Source: Candidatus Poribacteria bacterium (GTDB taxonomy: Bacteria; Poribacteria; WGA-4E; PCPOR2b). From it: a stretch of DNA of 64,000 bases. Made by a program: the position numbers and the translations under genes. Location of the stretch: assembly GCA_022822005.1 (NCBI GenBank), contig JAJECO010000026.1, positions 35,683 through 99,682 of the forward strand. The letters are read 5' to 3'. The notes under the pieces are model-generated. The model worked only from the letters and a program-made list of their open reading frames with translations. It was not told the origin of the DNA and did no database searches. This document shows positions 1-8,383 of this stretch, piece after piece (the first letter of the stretch is position 1; each line of letters opens with the position of its first letter).

Positions 1-1
1 C

Positions 2-250
2 GGCCGTGGTCAACTGGCTCTGCTCAGCGGGGAAGAGGATGCCGGACTTGCTGCTTTTGCAGCATCTATGGAGAAGAACCCTTATTCCGATACGGTGCCG
101 CTTGCGCTCGGTGAATACTACCTGTCACGAGGATTTACAGATGAGGCGGTCGGGGTATGGGAGGAATTCATCAAAGTCAACCCGCATCGGAATCGGCACT
201 ATCGTGTGCAACAACGCCTTGAAACGGTCAAGGATCGGCTAACACATTAA
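2..250 (+). CDS. TPR-repeat protein, C-terminal fragment
   Basis: The reading frame is open from the left edge of the window and ends at a TAA near 250, so only the last 82 or so residues are present. The visible part is helical, with small/large hydrophobic alternation typical of tetratricopeptide repeats (for example ALGEYYLSRGFTDEAVGVW, followed by a short FIKVNP tail). TPR modules are protein-interaction scaffolds, and the specific function cannot be read from this fragment. An internal ATG at 68 would give a 60-residue protein, but the frame continues upstream of it with the same character, so I treat the gene as truncated by the window. It converges on the halogenase-like gene with a gap of about 30 bases. 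Confidence 0.6.
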   Translation, partial: GRGQLALLSGEEDAGLAAFAASMEKNPYSDTVPLALGEYYLSRGFTDEAVGVWEEFIKVNPHRNRHYRVQQRLETVKDRLTH

Positions 251-266
251 ATCCCAATTCGATTCT

Positions 267-284
267 TTACGCATTACGTACTAC
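267..284. repeat. Dispersed intergenic ACG-TTACGT motif, copy 1
   Basis: The short gap between two convergent genes holds TTACGCATTACGTACTAC. Closely related strings occur in three other gaps of this window (13711-13749, 32552-32588, 36998-37018). Copies in gaps and not in genes suggest a small dispersed element or a shared terminator-like signal. This copy is the least complete. Confidence 0.3.
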
Positions 285-1555
285 AAGCGCATATCCTCCG
301 GTAGACTACACATCTCCGCCATCGGACCGAAAATTCCGGTTACATCCGTCCGATATACATTGCCGCTCAGAATGTCAACAATCCCCTGCTGACAGTCTGG
401 GAAACGCTGCAAGAATCTTCCAAAACTGAAGTCCTTTGTATAGAACGCGTACACCAGTTTGCGGATTGCCTCCATCCCTGCGACAAAGTCTGGTCCAAAT
501 CTCCCCAACTGTTCCGCCGAAAAATCTTCTTTTTCCAAGGCCTGATTGATGGTATCCGCAGCCATCTCACCGGATTTAAGCGCGAGAAATAAGCCGGACG
601 AATAGACCGGATCCAGGAATCCGAACGCATCCCCCACCAATACCCAACCGTCTCCCGCGACGCGATTGGCGCGATACGAGAAGTCCTTTGTAACCTTGAC
701 CGGGAACAGTTGCTTGGCATCGGTAAGACGTGGCTGCAGAGCAGGACACTTCGCGAGTTCTTCGTCAAAAATTTCTTGGTGCGAGAGGGTGCCATCACTC
801 TTCCTTCGATCTTGCAACAGATAGTCTAGATCGCCCACGACCCCTACACTCACTCGGTCGTAAGGAAGCGGAATAGACCAGAACCACGAATCCTTGCTTT
901 CCGTGTGAAGAATTAATGTCGCTCCTTCATCGATCCCCTCGTCTCGAATTCCGCCCTCAAAATGAGTGAAGATCGATGCTTTTTTCAGTTTTTGTTCCGT
1001 GGTGTTGAGCCTCAATCTCCGCGAAATCAAAGCACTCTGACCTGTCGAATCCACAACTACTTTTCCCATGAATTCCCCTATCCGTCCGTCCGCACATCTT
1101 CCTCTGACTCCAACAGCCTTATCTCCGTCAAATAACACCTCGTGGACGCTCACACCACGCTGGACCTCTGCTCCTTTTTCCTGTGCGTTATCAAGTAGCA
1201 TCTGATCAAATTCACTGCGTAATACCTGCCAAGTCATGGAGGATTCGTGGGGGTCGTTACGGTAAAAATAGAAGGGGGCAGACGCTTTGCCAGAACTGGA
1301 ATAAAATTGGACACTATACTTTTTGGGAAAGTGACTATCTTTCAGTTTGTCTATAACGCCCAATCGTTGAAACGTCCAGTAGGTCGCTGGCATCAGCGAT
1401 TCACCTATTTTGAATTGAGGCGATTGATCGCGTTCCAATAGCAGTACTCGGTGTCCTCTTTCCGCAATCAATGCCGCTGTGGTGCTTCCCCCAGGTCCCC
1501 CGCCAATGACGATGACGTCGTAACTTTCGTTTTGAATTGAGTCTGTTTCTTGCAT
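281..1555 (-). CDS. FAD-dependent halogenase-like oxidoreductase
   Basis: This 424-residue flavoprotein has an N-terminal Rossmann dinucleotide site GGGPGGS (residues 18-24), an acidic strand end at E41, a KIGES motif at 49-53, VDSTGQ at 168-173 and the second FAD motif GDAFGFLDP starting at G308. Residues 224-229 read WFWSIP, which fits the WxWxIP signature of flavin-dependent halogenases and separates them from ordinary monooxygenases of the same fold. Family members chlorinate or brominate aromatic or carrier-bound substrates using reduced flavin, and close relatives annotated as tryptophan halogenase or geranylgeranyl reductase share the same frame. No flavin reductase or biosynthetic cluster lies beside it, so the substrate is unknown. 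It is convergent with the TPR fragment and separate from the T2SS operon. A non-halogenating FAD reductase of the geranylgeranyl reductase type remains possible. Confidence 0.8.
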   Translation of the reverse strand: MQETDSIQNESYDVIVIGGGPGGSTTAALIAERGHRVLLLERDQSPQFKIGESLMPATYWTFQRLGVIDKLKDSHFPKKYSVQFYSSSGKASAPFYFYRNDPHESSMTWQVLRSEFDQMLLDNAQEKGAEVQRGVSVHEVLFDGDKAVGVRGRCADGRIGEFMGKVVVDSTGQSALISRRLRLNTTEQKLKKASIFTHFEGGIRDEGIDEGATLILHTESKDSWFWSIPLPYDRVSVGVVGDLDYLLQDRRKSDGTLSHQEIFDEELAKCPALQPRLTDAKQLFPVKVTKDFSYRANRVAGDGWVLVGDAFGFLDPVYSSGLFLALKSGEMAADTINQALEKEDFSAEQLGRFGPDFVAGMEAIRKLVYAFYTKDFSFGRFLQRFPDCQQGIVDILSGNVYRTDVTGIFGPMAEMCSLPEDMRL

Positions 1556-1611
1556 AGTTCAATAGTTGTTAAATCCGATAATTTTCAACGTGAGTCATCT
1601 TCTCTATTCAA

Positions 1612-1890
1612 TTATTTTGCCGTATAAGGGTTATGATTATAGTTCCAGCCACCGAGTCGTTCTAACTCAGCGTCGGAGACCTGTTCATAATTATTGACAA
1701 CGATGTTCTCAGCAGTCTCCGGATCAGATAAACAGATTGTAAAGGAGCCGCCGCTTGTGCTACTCCCTTGGGTTACTTGGGTCGTGCGAAATGTATATCG
1801 ACGACCATATTTTACACGAAAATCACGACCATCAGGAAGTTTAACAAGGTTCCAGTCGGGATCACTATGCCCTATATCCACGAGATACAT
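1612..1890 (-). CDS. Small hypothetical protein (92 aa)
   Basis: I do not recognise this 92-residue product. It is polar and rich in Tyr, Asn, Thr and Ser, with a GRDFRVKYGRRY segment near the N-terminus that looks like a beta-strand pair and a NYNHNPY tail. No signal peptide or membrane segment is evident. It sits alone between the halogenase-like gene and gspD, on the same strand as both, with gaps of 56 and 138 bases. A G-rich tract lies just upstream of the ATG but is not a clean ribosome binding site. Composition is protein-like, but without a family match a chance reading frame cannot be excluded. Confidence 0.45.
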   Translation of the reverse strand: MYLVDIGHSDPDWNLVKLPDGRDFRVKYGRRYTFRTTQVTQGSSTSGGSFTICLSDPETAENIVVNNYEQVSDAELERLGGWNYNHNPYTAK

Positions 1891-2028
1891 ATGTGCCCAC
1901 CGCCCATCTCTACCTTTTGTGCGTGAAATGCACGGCTTTGCTCCGCCTTTCGTGTTCTAAATACATAAGATGCAGAACGATAAATAATAAATGAAAGAGC
2001 GGATTAACGATGGGGAGTGAAAGCCGTA

Positions 2029-5000
2029 CTATTTCTCCGGTGGCTGTTTTCCGTTTTCTTGATTCTGCTGACCGTTTAAGCGCCACTCCTCAGATTGTCG
2101 CTCGAGTCTCCCGTAATCTTCCGGATTCTGAATATCAATGATATGTGGCGTGATAATGATGACAACTTCAGAGTTTTCTGCTACGGTTTCCGTCTTTTTG
2201 AAGATACCACCGATAAAGGGAAGGTCCCCAAGAATCGGCAGCTTGCTCTCAATCTGCTGCCGTTTTTCCTTAATCATGCCGCCTACCACGATCTGTTGAC
2301 CATCCTCTACATCAATAAATGCGCTAATTGAGCTGTCCTCCGTAATGGGCGCGTTGAAGTCGGTGAATTCCACAAAATTGCTCAAAGTAATTTGAGAGAT
2401 GTCTAAACCGATAGTCCGCTTTTCGCTATCCCGCGTTTGTGATTTTGCGATGTGTGGAGTAATCGTGATGGTAACGCCAACCGGTGGGTCAATGAAATCG
2501 TAGTTGAAGAGCGGCTGCGTCAGATTATCAGCCAAGCTTGTAACATCGGCGCTTTGCAGATATGGTACGCGTCTGCCGGAACTCCAAGTGGCTTCTCGGT
2601 TATCGCGTGTGAGAAGGGCCGGCGTCGATATAGTCTGCACCTTATTTTCGCGTATCAGTGTGTGAAGCAACGCCATATATTCTTTGGTTGCCAAGTTGAT
2701 ATTGAAGCCACTGATTTCCTGTCCCAATCCAAGTTCCGCTCCGAATTGCCCGACTAGTGGGTTGCCTTTGCGGATTTCTGCACCGAACAAGCCACGTTCC
2801 CGCGCCGTCAACTCCACGCCGAGTTTCGTGCTTTCATCAAGGGTTACTTCAAGGATCTGTATATCAATCCAAACCTGTCCCCGCACGAAGTCGAGTTCAC
2901 GAATCATGGATTCTACCTGTACCATGTAACGTTGTGCTGTTGTCACGAGTACGGAGTTGGTCTGGTTATCGGCTTCTACTTGGACTTGGCCCCGCAGTGA
3001 ATTGATGTCATTCTGCTCAGGCGTCCCCCCGCGCGCTAGGAAACGCCCCCAGTTGAAGTCATCACCACCGCGCTCGCTATTTTCACCCCATACATCTTCG
3101 AGCAAATCTTCGACATCTTCTGCGTTTGCGTATTCAAGGCGGATCAATTTGGTAATCTCTCGCTGTCCGTCGGGAGTCGGTCTATCGAGTTCCTCAACGA
3201 ACTGTGTGATAAGTGTAAAATTCCGTTGCGTTGCGGTGGAGATAATCACGGCGTTCAGTGTCGGATAAGGTTCGGCGGTCACATTTCCTGCCAGAGATCC
3301 CTGGTTCTGATTTCGTCCCCGGCCGGGGACAAAAAAGAAGAACCCGCCACTTCTGTTATTTGAGCCTTGATAGACGTTGTTGATAATGGTGGCGACATTC
3401 TCTGCGTCCGCATATTCTAGTTTATAGATACGAGTGCCCCACTCCTGATCAGGCATGTTGACGTCAAGACGCTTAATTAAACTATCAATTGTCTCAAAGT
3501 TCTGGGAGGCCGTTGAGACTAAGAGAGCATTCAAGCGGGTATCTGGTACGAGATGAACCTCCCCTTGGACGCCAAACCCACCTTCGCTTCCTCCCCGGTC
3601 CTCGTCCCGACGACGCCACCACCACGGCAGATCCTCATCCCTACCGGAATCGCCGCCTTCAAAGAGATCGCGTAAGTTGTCAGATAAGCTTTGTGATTCA
3701 GCAAATTGTAGGAAGTAGATCCGGATCTCCTCCTGCGGATCTGCCTGATCCAGTTGTGCAATGATTTTCTCGATAATTGGGAAGTTGCGTGGATCAGACG
3801 AGACAAGCACAGCGTTCAAGCGGTCGCTTGATGAAATGTTCACAGCCCCAACGATACTCTGATACTCCCCTCCATCTTCGGCTCGCCGCCGCATCAGATC
3901 GCGTCGCGTCCGTTCCCATTCACGTCGCTCCCACCATTCCGCATTTCTGCCCGGTCGCCTGCCAGCGCTCACGCCTGTGATTAACTCTTCCAGAGTCTGT
4001 GCGACATCTTCCGCGATAGCATAATTCAACCGAAAAACCCGAATCTCCGTTTGAATACTCGGTGCTGTGTCAAGTTGTCGAATCAGGTCTCTCAACACAA
4101 CGAGGTTGGCTTCGGAGGCTTTGACAACCAACGAGTTTGAGCTTTCGTCAGCGGAAATCTGGATCCGCCCACGGAGCATATCAATGCCTCCGCCTTCCTC
4201 TCTAGCGCGCTCCATCATCTCCTTCATCTTTTCAGGTTCATTTGTTGAACTCATCTTTCGCAAGAGGTTCGCAACTTCGCCTTCCTGTTCGAAAACATTA
4301 TTCAGGGTTTGAGCGAGTGACGCTGCCGTCGCATTATGCAGGGGAATGATTTCTACTTTGAGCGGCGTTTCCGGTGTCTCGTCCGCTACTTGTAGGATGG
4401 TTGTAATTCGGTGAATATTGGACGCAACGTCGGTAATGATTAGTGAGTTACTGTTACTATCCGCGAAAATAATTGCTGCTTTGCTCAACAGTGGTTTCAA
4501 ACTATTCACCAGCTCCGAGGCAGCGGCACTACTCAATTGAATTATATATGTCTGGATCTCATCGGTCTGTTCAATCAGACTTGGATCTGCCATGATTCGT
4601 CTCACTGGCACTTTCATCCTGACTGCCTTTTCAAACGTCGTAATCAGCAAAGTATTGTTCGTGCGGATCATGGTCAAGTCATATTGAGCCAGAACTGTTT
4701 TAATCTCTTCGAGTGTTTCGTCAATTGTCACGTTCTTGAGATTGGTCAGGGCAAATTTCTTGTCCTTGATGTCGTTTTCGGAGGCGATAATCGTCAGGTT
4801 CGTTTCCGCGCTGATGAATTTAATGAGGCTTTGCAGATTACCGCTTGGAAAGTCAAAGTTAAATCGAATCGCTTGACCAGCTGCGTCACGCTCCGTGACC
4901 TCCATCCCTCTCTGATTATTTTCCTGCGCTAACACTGATGCGGTAAAAGGCCCAACGATACAGCCTATAGATATCGACAGTATGAGGACAAGCAGCGGCA

Positions 5001-5142
5001 ACCCTTCTGGTTGCCCGTTTTGATCAGGCGCAAAACCTGCGCTTGCGTCTTGGTGTCTCCGATCCGATTGAAAGCTCACCTTACGCAGGACGCCGAAATT
5101 TCTAGTCAGGTACTTATAAAATCTGGATTGTTGAAAGTACAT
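2029..5142 (-). CDS. gspD: Type II secretion secretin GspD, oversized
   Basis: This is the outer-membrane secretin of the T2SS, the ring through which folded proteins leave the periplasm. I place the start at the ATG at 5142 because AGGAG lies 8 bases upstream. A TTG 13 codons further up has no such site. A late hydrophobic segment ending VLA before QEN is the likely signal peptide, preceded by about 45 residues. An N0/STN-like domain follows, then six successive N1-like modules (beta-alpha units with Asn-Ala/Ser-Leu/Val-hydrophobic cores), and finally the secretin beta-domain with VWIDIQILEV, a VPY motif and PPVGVTITITPHI. About 1037 residues compares with roughly 650-700 for typical GspD, which has three N1-type modules. 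Loops of modules 3 and 4 carry Trp/Arg-rich inserts. It is the last gene of the gsp cluster, 67 bases after gspM. Confidence 0.93.
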   Translation of the reverse strand: MYFQQSRFYKYLTRNFGVLRKVSFQSDRRHQDASAGFAPDQNGQPEGLPLLVLILSISIGCIVGPFTASVLAQENNQRGMEVTERDAAGQAIRFNFDFPSGNLQSLIKFISAETNLTIIASENDIKDKKFALTNLKNVTIDETLEEIKTVLAQYDLTMIRTNNTLLITTFEKAVRMKVPVRRIMADPSLIEQTDEIQTYIIQLSSAAASELVNSLKPLLSKAAIIFADSNSNSLIITDVASNIHRITTILQVADETPETPLKVEIIPLHNATAASLAQTLNNVFEQEGEVANLLRKMSSTNEPEKMKEMMERAREEGGGIDMLRGRIQISADESSNSLVVKASEANLVVLRDLIRQLDTAPSIQTEIRVFRLNYAIAEDVAQTLEELITGVSAGRRPGRNAEWWERREWERTRRDLMRRRAEDGGEYQSIVGAVNISSSDRLNAVLVSSDPRNFPIIEKIIAQLDQADPQEEIRIYFLQFAESQSLSDNLRDLFEGGDSGRDEDLPWWWRRRDEDRGGSEGGFGVQGEVHLVPDTRLNALLVSTASQNFETIDSLIKRLDVNMPDQEWGTRIYKLEYADAENVATIINNVYQGSNNRSGGFFFFVPGRGRNQNQGSLAGNVTAEPYPTLNAVIISTATQRNFTLITQFVEELDRPTPDGQREITKLIRLEYANAEDVEDLLEDVWGENSERGGDDFNWGRFLARGGTPEQNDINSLRGQVQVEADNQTNSVLVTTAQRYMVQVESMIRELDFVRGQVWIDIQILEVTLDESTKLGVELTARERGLFGAEIRKGNPLVGQFGAELGLGQEISGFNINLATKEYMALLHTLIRENKVQTISTPALLTRDNREATWSSGRRVPYLQSADVTSLADNLTQPLFNYDFIDPPVGVTITITPHIAKSQTRDSEKRTIGLDISQITLSNFVEFTDFNAPITEDSSISAFIDVEDGQQIVVGGMIKEKRQQIESKLPILGDLPFIGGIFKKTETVAENSEVVIIITPHIIDIQNPEDYGRLERQSEEWRLNGQQNQENGKQPPEK

Positions 5143-5209
5143 TGTCCCCACTCCTACTCTGAATTGGACTTTGAGACGCAATTTAGCCGTCTTGTAGCTT
5201 TATTTGATT

Positions 5210-6640
5210 TCAGAGAACTCTCGCGATCATTGCGAGAGTTGCGCTGATGGTCGTTTCCTTTTTGTCCGCTATGGTGATTTGCAAATCCCTGACCTGCAAC
5301 CATTTCGAGCTTGATTCGATCGCGTAAATTAACCTCACAATTTTCTCAATACTATTGTTGAAGCGCATGTCAACGATGTACGCCTCGGGCTGATGGACAG
5401 TGGGGACCGTTGTAAGCCAATCGTGAAGTTCGTTTTCCTGTTCCAGAATCTGATCAACGTACGCCGTGAGTGCACGGATTTGCTGATTATAATCCAATGG
5501 CTTCTCGGTCTCGTTTCCGTCAGTCGTTTCATAGCGGTTGATTAAAGATTCGAACCTCGACAACAATACGCTATTAGGCTTGAACTTAATAGCTGTTGTC
5601 TGCCTTTCATGACCGATCCCGAAAAATCCAGCCTTTACTTCATCAGTTTCTAAAGCGATTTGGTCCGCGAAGAATCCTCTCCTAAATTCAACCACTCCAG
5701 CCAGCTGTTGTTTCAGGTTTGCTTGGAAAAATTCTAGCAGTTCTATTCGTAGTGCTAGAGGGATGACGTCTGGCAACGATACAAATTGACGGTTAACTTC
5801 CCGCTGAAGGAGTTTCGTGGTTGGCGGCGTCTCCTTCGTTGGCGCGGCCCTGACTTCCGAATCTAATTCTTCAGTTGACTGCGTTTTGGATTTTACTACC
5901 TTGTCTTTTCCGTCATCTTCGGCCTCATCTTTTTCCAACCAGGCATCGAACATCGCCTCCATCGCTGCTTCTTCAGTTTCGACCTGCCGCTCCTCCTCTG
6001 CTTCTTCGATGGCACTCTGCTGTGATTGCAACTGCTGGAGCTCGTTTGATAGTTCGCCCAAGTAGAGATGGTACACCAGATTTTTCTTCGTTTGCGGCGG
6101 AAGTTGTTCGGACTTCGTCCCCGGCATCGGTCTAATATTGAGTTGATAGTTCGGACGCAGCCCCGATCTTCGCGCAAGATCGGAGATTCGTCGCGAAATT
6201 ACTGCCTGTGCCTGCTCCCCCTCAAAGATAGGTCCCCGTATCTTCTTTAGCTCTTCCATGTCTCCAAACTCACCGTGCTGTTGCTTATAAGCAAGAAGTG
6301 AATCTGCCTTATTCTCAAGGGCAGGGTGTAATCCTGCTAGTGAGGAGGCGCGTCGTGCTCGGTTGAGAGCTTCTAAATCCACTCGGCTTTCAATTTCATC
6401 AAACAGAGAATCAGAGATAATCTGCCCTTCTAAACCGACTTGCGCTTGAATCTTCCCGTCAATTCGCTGGGTAATTTGAGCGAGCTGGACCAGATTCTGT
6501 GCTGTTTGAAGTTGCTCTCGTTTAGTAGAAAGCTCTTTGCCTGGGAACCCCTGTCGGATTATAGGTTCAATGAGGAGAATCAAGACCACAAGGGCAACAA
6601 TCGTGAGTAAAATGATCTCACGCCGTGTAAGTTTTCTCAT
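5210..6640 (-). CDS. gspM: T2SS inner-membrane platform protein, GspM-like
   Basis: This 476-residue protein has one N-terminal membrane anchor (residues about 8-27) after a short basic cytoplasmic tail, then a long periplasmic part with predicted coiled coil (Gln/Glu-rich segment around residues 190-225). The C-terminal 60 residues resemble the ferredoxin-like fold of GspM/PilO, which packs against GspL/PilN. The region near residues 115-140 resembles a helix-hairpin-helix of the kind seen in GspK (LLAYKQQHGEF then LKKIRGP), which is unusual for GspM. It is far longer than a typical GspM of about 160 residues. Its ATG overlaps the stop of the upstream GspL-like gene by four bases (ATGA), and gspD follows, which supports the assignment. 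The exact family name is inferred mainly from position and topology. Confidence 0.7.
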   Translation of the reverse strand: MRKLTRREIILLTIVALVVLILLIEPIIRQGFPGKELSTKREQLQTAQNLVQLAQITQRIDGKIQAQVGLEGQIISDSLFDEIESRVDLEALNRARRASSLAGLHPALENKADSLLAYKQQHGEFGDMEELKKIRGPIFEGEQAQAVISRRISDLARRSGLRPNYQLNIRPMPGTKSEQLPPQTKKNLVYHLYLGELSNELQQLQSQQSAIEEAEEERQVETEEAAMEAMFDAWLEKDEAEDDGKDKVVKSKTQSTEELDSEVRAAPTKETPPTTKLLQREVNRQFVSLPDVIPLALRIELLEFFQANLKQQLAGVVEFRRGFFADQIALETDEVKAGFFGIGHERQTTAIKFKPNSVLLSRFESLINRYETTDGNETEKPLDYNQQIRALTAYVDQILEQENELHDWLTTVPTVHQPEAYIVDMRFNNSIEKIVRLIYAIESSSKWLQVRDLQITIADKKETTISATLAMIARVL

Positions 6641-8340
6641 TTGTCAGTCTTCTTTCGTTCCGGGGCATCTCTTTCTTGCTCGCTACTTTCAGATTTCAAA
6701 GGCCGAATTGGATTCAGATGACGGGCTTGGGCAAACGTCTGTATTGCGTCTTTCGCCAGATTACATGTGATTTGTGCTTGGAAAATGGGTTTCTTATCGC
6801 GTTCAATACTTGTGACCTGGCCGGATTTGATGTGCGTAAATGCACCTGATTGTGCCATAATACTGATTGCTTGGCTCACGTCTTGATGCGATTGCGCTTC
6901 GATGTTGAAAGTAATCTTTGCCCTCTCGGGGTCATCTAGTCTGGTAATGTTGAGTGTCGTCCAAGCAATCTTTGTACGGTCGGCGAATCGGACGCTCAAC
7001 TCACGCACTATGTCAAGCGGAGAAGCGCGCGCCGTTAAGAGGTTCACCATCGCTAAATCTTTGACTAGTATCTCTTTCGCCTTGGATTCAGCTTGGCGGA
7101 TGTTTCTAATCGCTCCTTCCAGAGCAACAATTTTCGCTTGATGGATTCTGCTCCACGTCAGTCCGCCTAGGCCGAGGCCGATTAGTAACGCCGAGCCAGC
7201 TGCGACAGCCATGAACGTCCGCTTCCGCTGCTGCCCCTGTGTGAGCTTAACCTTCTCTTCAGCGGGGAGCAGGTCCAAGGAGATTCGCGTGGTCAACGCA
7301 TTGACACCCAACCCCAATGCGACGGCAAGTGTGTCGCTGAAACCATCAACAGATTGGATATTGGAGCGTTGTTCATCCCAAATTTCCTTAAAGGCATCAC
7401 TCGGATTCCAATGTCGAGCTGGTACTTCCAATTGATTGGCGATATAGTCTGTTAGTCCTGAAATCCGAGATCCTCCACCACACAACCAGATTTCTCTAAC
7501 GATCCGATCTTCAGTCAGGTTGAGTTCCCGCTTTGCGCCACTGATCGAGCGCTGTAACTCCGCGACAAACCCATCCGCCCATTCATACGACGGATTAGCA
7601 GCTTGAAGGTCCCGATTCAGCGCAGCCTCAATCATTTTTAGACGCTCAGCGACCTCAAAATCGCTCCCTATGTCTTGCTGATATAGATCCGTTAGATGGT
7701 TTCCTCCAATAGGAAAACTCCGTGAAAACCTTAGGGCATTTCCAGCTAGCAAGCACAGGTCGGTCCGTCCCGCGCCAATATCCACGACCATTGTCATTTC
7801 AGTTGATGAATTGTCCTCATGATTTACTATTCCTGCCAAAACACTCGTCGCCAAGGTCGAAGGCATCACGCCTTTAGGTGCAAGACCGATCGGTTTCAGA
7901 AAATCAATCTGTTGTTGTACCGTCTCACGCTTTGCCGCGATCAATTCAACGGAGATAGAATCCTCCGAGCGGTGCACGTCGTGGTAATCGTAGATAGCGT
8001 CTTCTACCCGGAAGGGAAGCTCCGTTTCTGCTTGCATAGCGACTAAGTTCGTGAGCTGGTCCCCTGTTGCGGCAGCAGGCAGGTTTGTTAATCGACGCGA
8101 CGTAACTGACAAACGCGGAATTGATAACACCACCGAACTGCTACGTGCACCCACACGCCCCCACAAACGCTGCAAGGTTTCGGTAATCACTTCCGTTGAA
8201 ATTTCCGTCGTAGGGTTCGTATAGGGATACGTTTCTATCCCTGCGTTCACGAGACAAATTCCAGACGCAGTCTGTTCCAGCTGCACCAACTTGACTGCGC
8301 TTGTCCCAATATCGATGGCTGCGATTTGGTTCTTTGCCAT
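6637..8340 (-). CDS. gspL: GspL-like PilM-PilN fusion protein
   Basis: The first 370 or so residues form an actin-like ATPase domain of the PilM type: AAIDIGTSAVKLVQL at the N-terminus, a second phosphate motif VVDIGAGRTDLCLL near residue 185, and an adenosine motif CGGGSRISGL near 290. A single membrane helix around residues 380-400 is followed by a periplasmic PilN-like coiled coil and ferredoxin-like fold. In T4P systems PilM and PilN are separate, and in classical T2SS both are merged in GspL. Here the cytoplasmic part is clearly PilM-like, including the conserved N-terminal segment. It links the GspE ATPase to the GspM/F platform. A GGGGGAAA ribosome binding tract precedes the ATG, and the 3' end overlaps gspM by ATGA. 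Confidence 0.85.
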   Translation of the reverse strand: MAKNQIAAIDIGTSAVKLVQLEQTASGICLVNAGIETYPYTNPTTEISTEVITETLQRLWGRVGARSSSVVLSIPRLSVTSRRLTNLPAAATGDQLTNLVAMQAETELPFRVEDAIYDYHDVHRSEDSISVELIAAKRETVQQQIDFLKPIGLAPKGVMPSTLATSVLAGIVNHEDNSSTEMTMVVDIGAGRTDLCLLAGNALRFSRSFPIGGNHLTDLYQQDIGSDFEVAERLKMIEAALNRDLQAANPSYEWADGFVAELQRSISGAKRELNLTEDRIVREIWLCGGGSRISGLTDYIANQLEVPARHWNPSDAFKEIWDEQRSNIQSVDGFSDTLAVALGLGVNALTTRISLDLLPAEEKVKLTQGQQRKRTFMAVAAGSALLIGLGLGGLTWSRIHQAKIVALEGAIRNIRQAESKAKEILVKDLAMVNLLTARASPLDIVRELSVRFADRTKIAWTTLNITRLDDPERAKITFNIEAQSHQDVSQAISIMAQSGAFTHIKSGQVTSIERDKKPIFQAQITCNLAKDAIQTFAQARHLNPIRPLKSESSEQERDAPERKKTDK

Positions 8341-8383
8341 GTTTCCCCCTACGCTATATTAGAGTGTCTAACCGCTCTGCGAG

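Noticed and set aside
3489..3764. Antisense frames within gspD
   Set aside because: They are opposite the repetitive N1-like modules and have no start signals or families.
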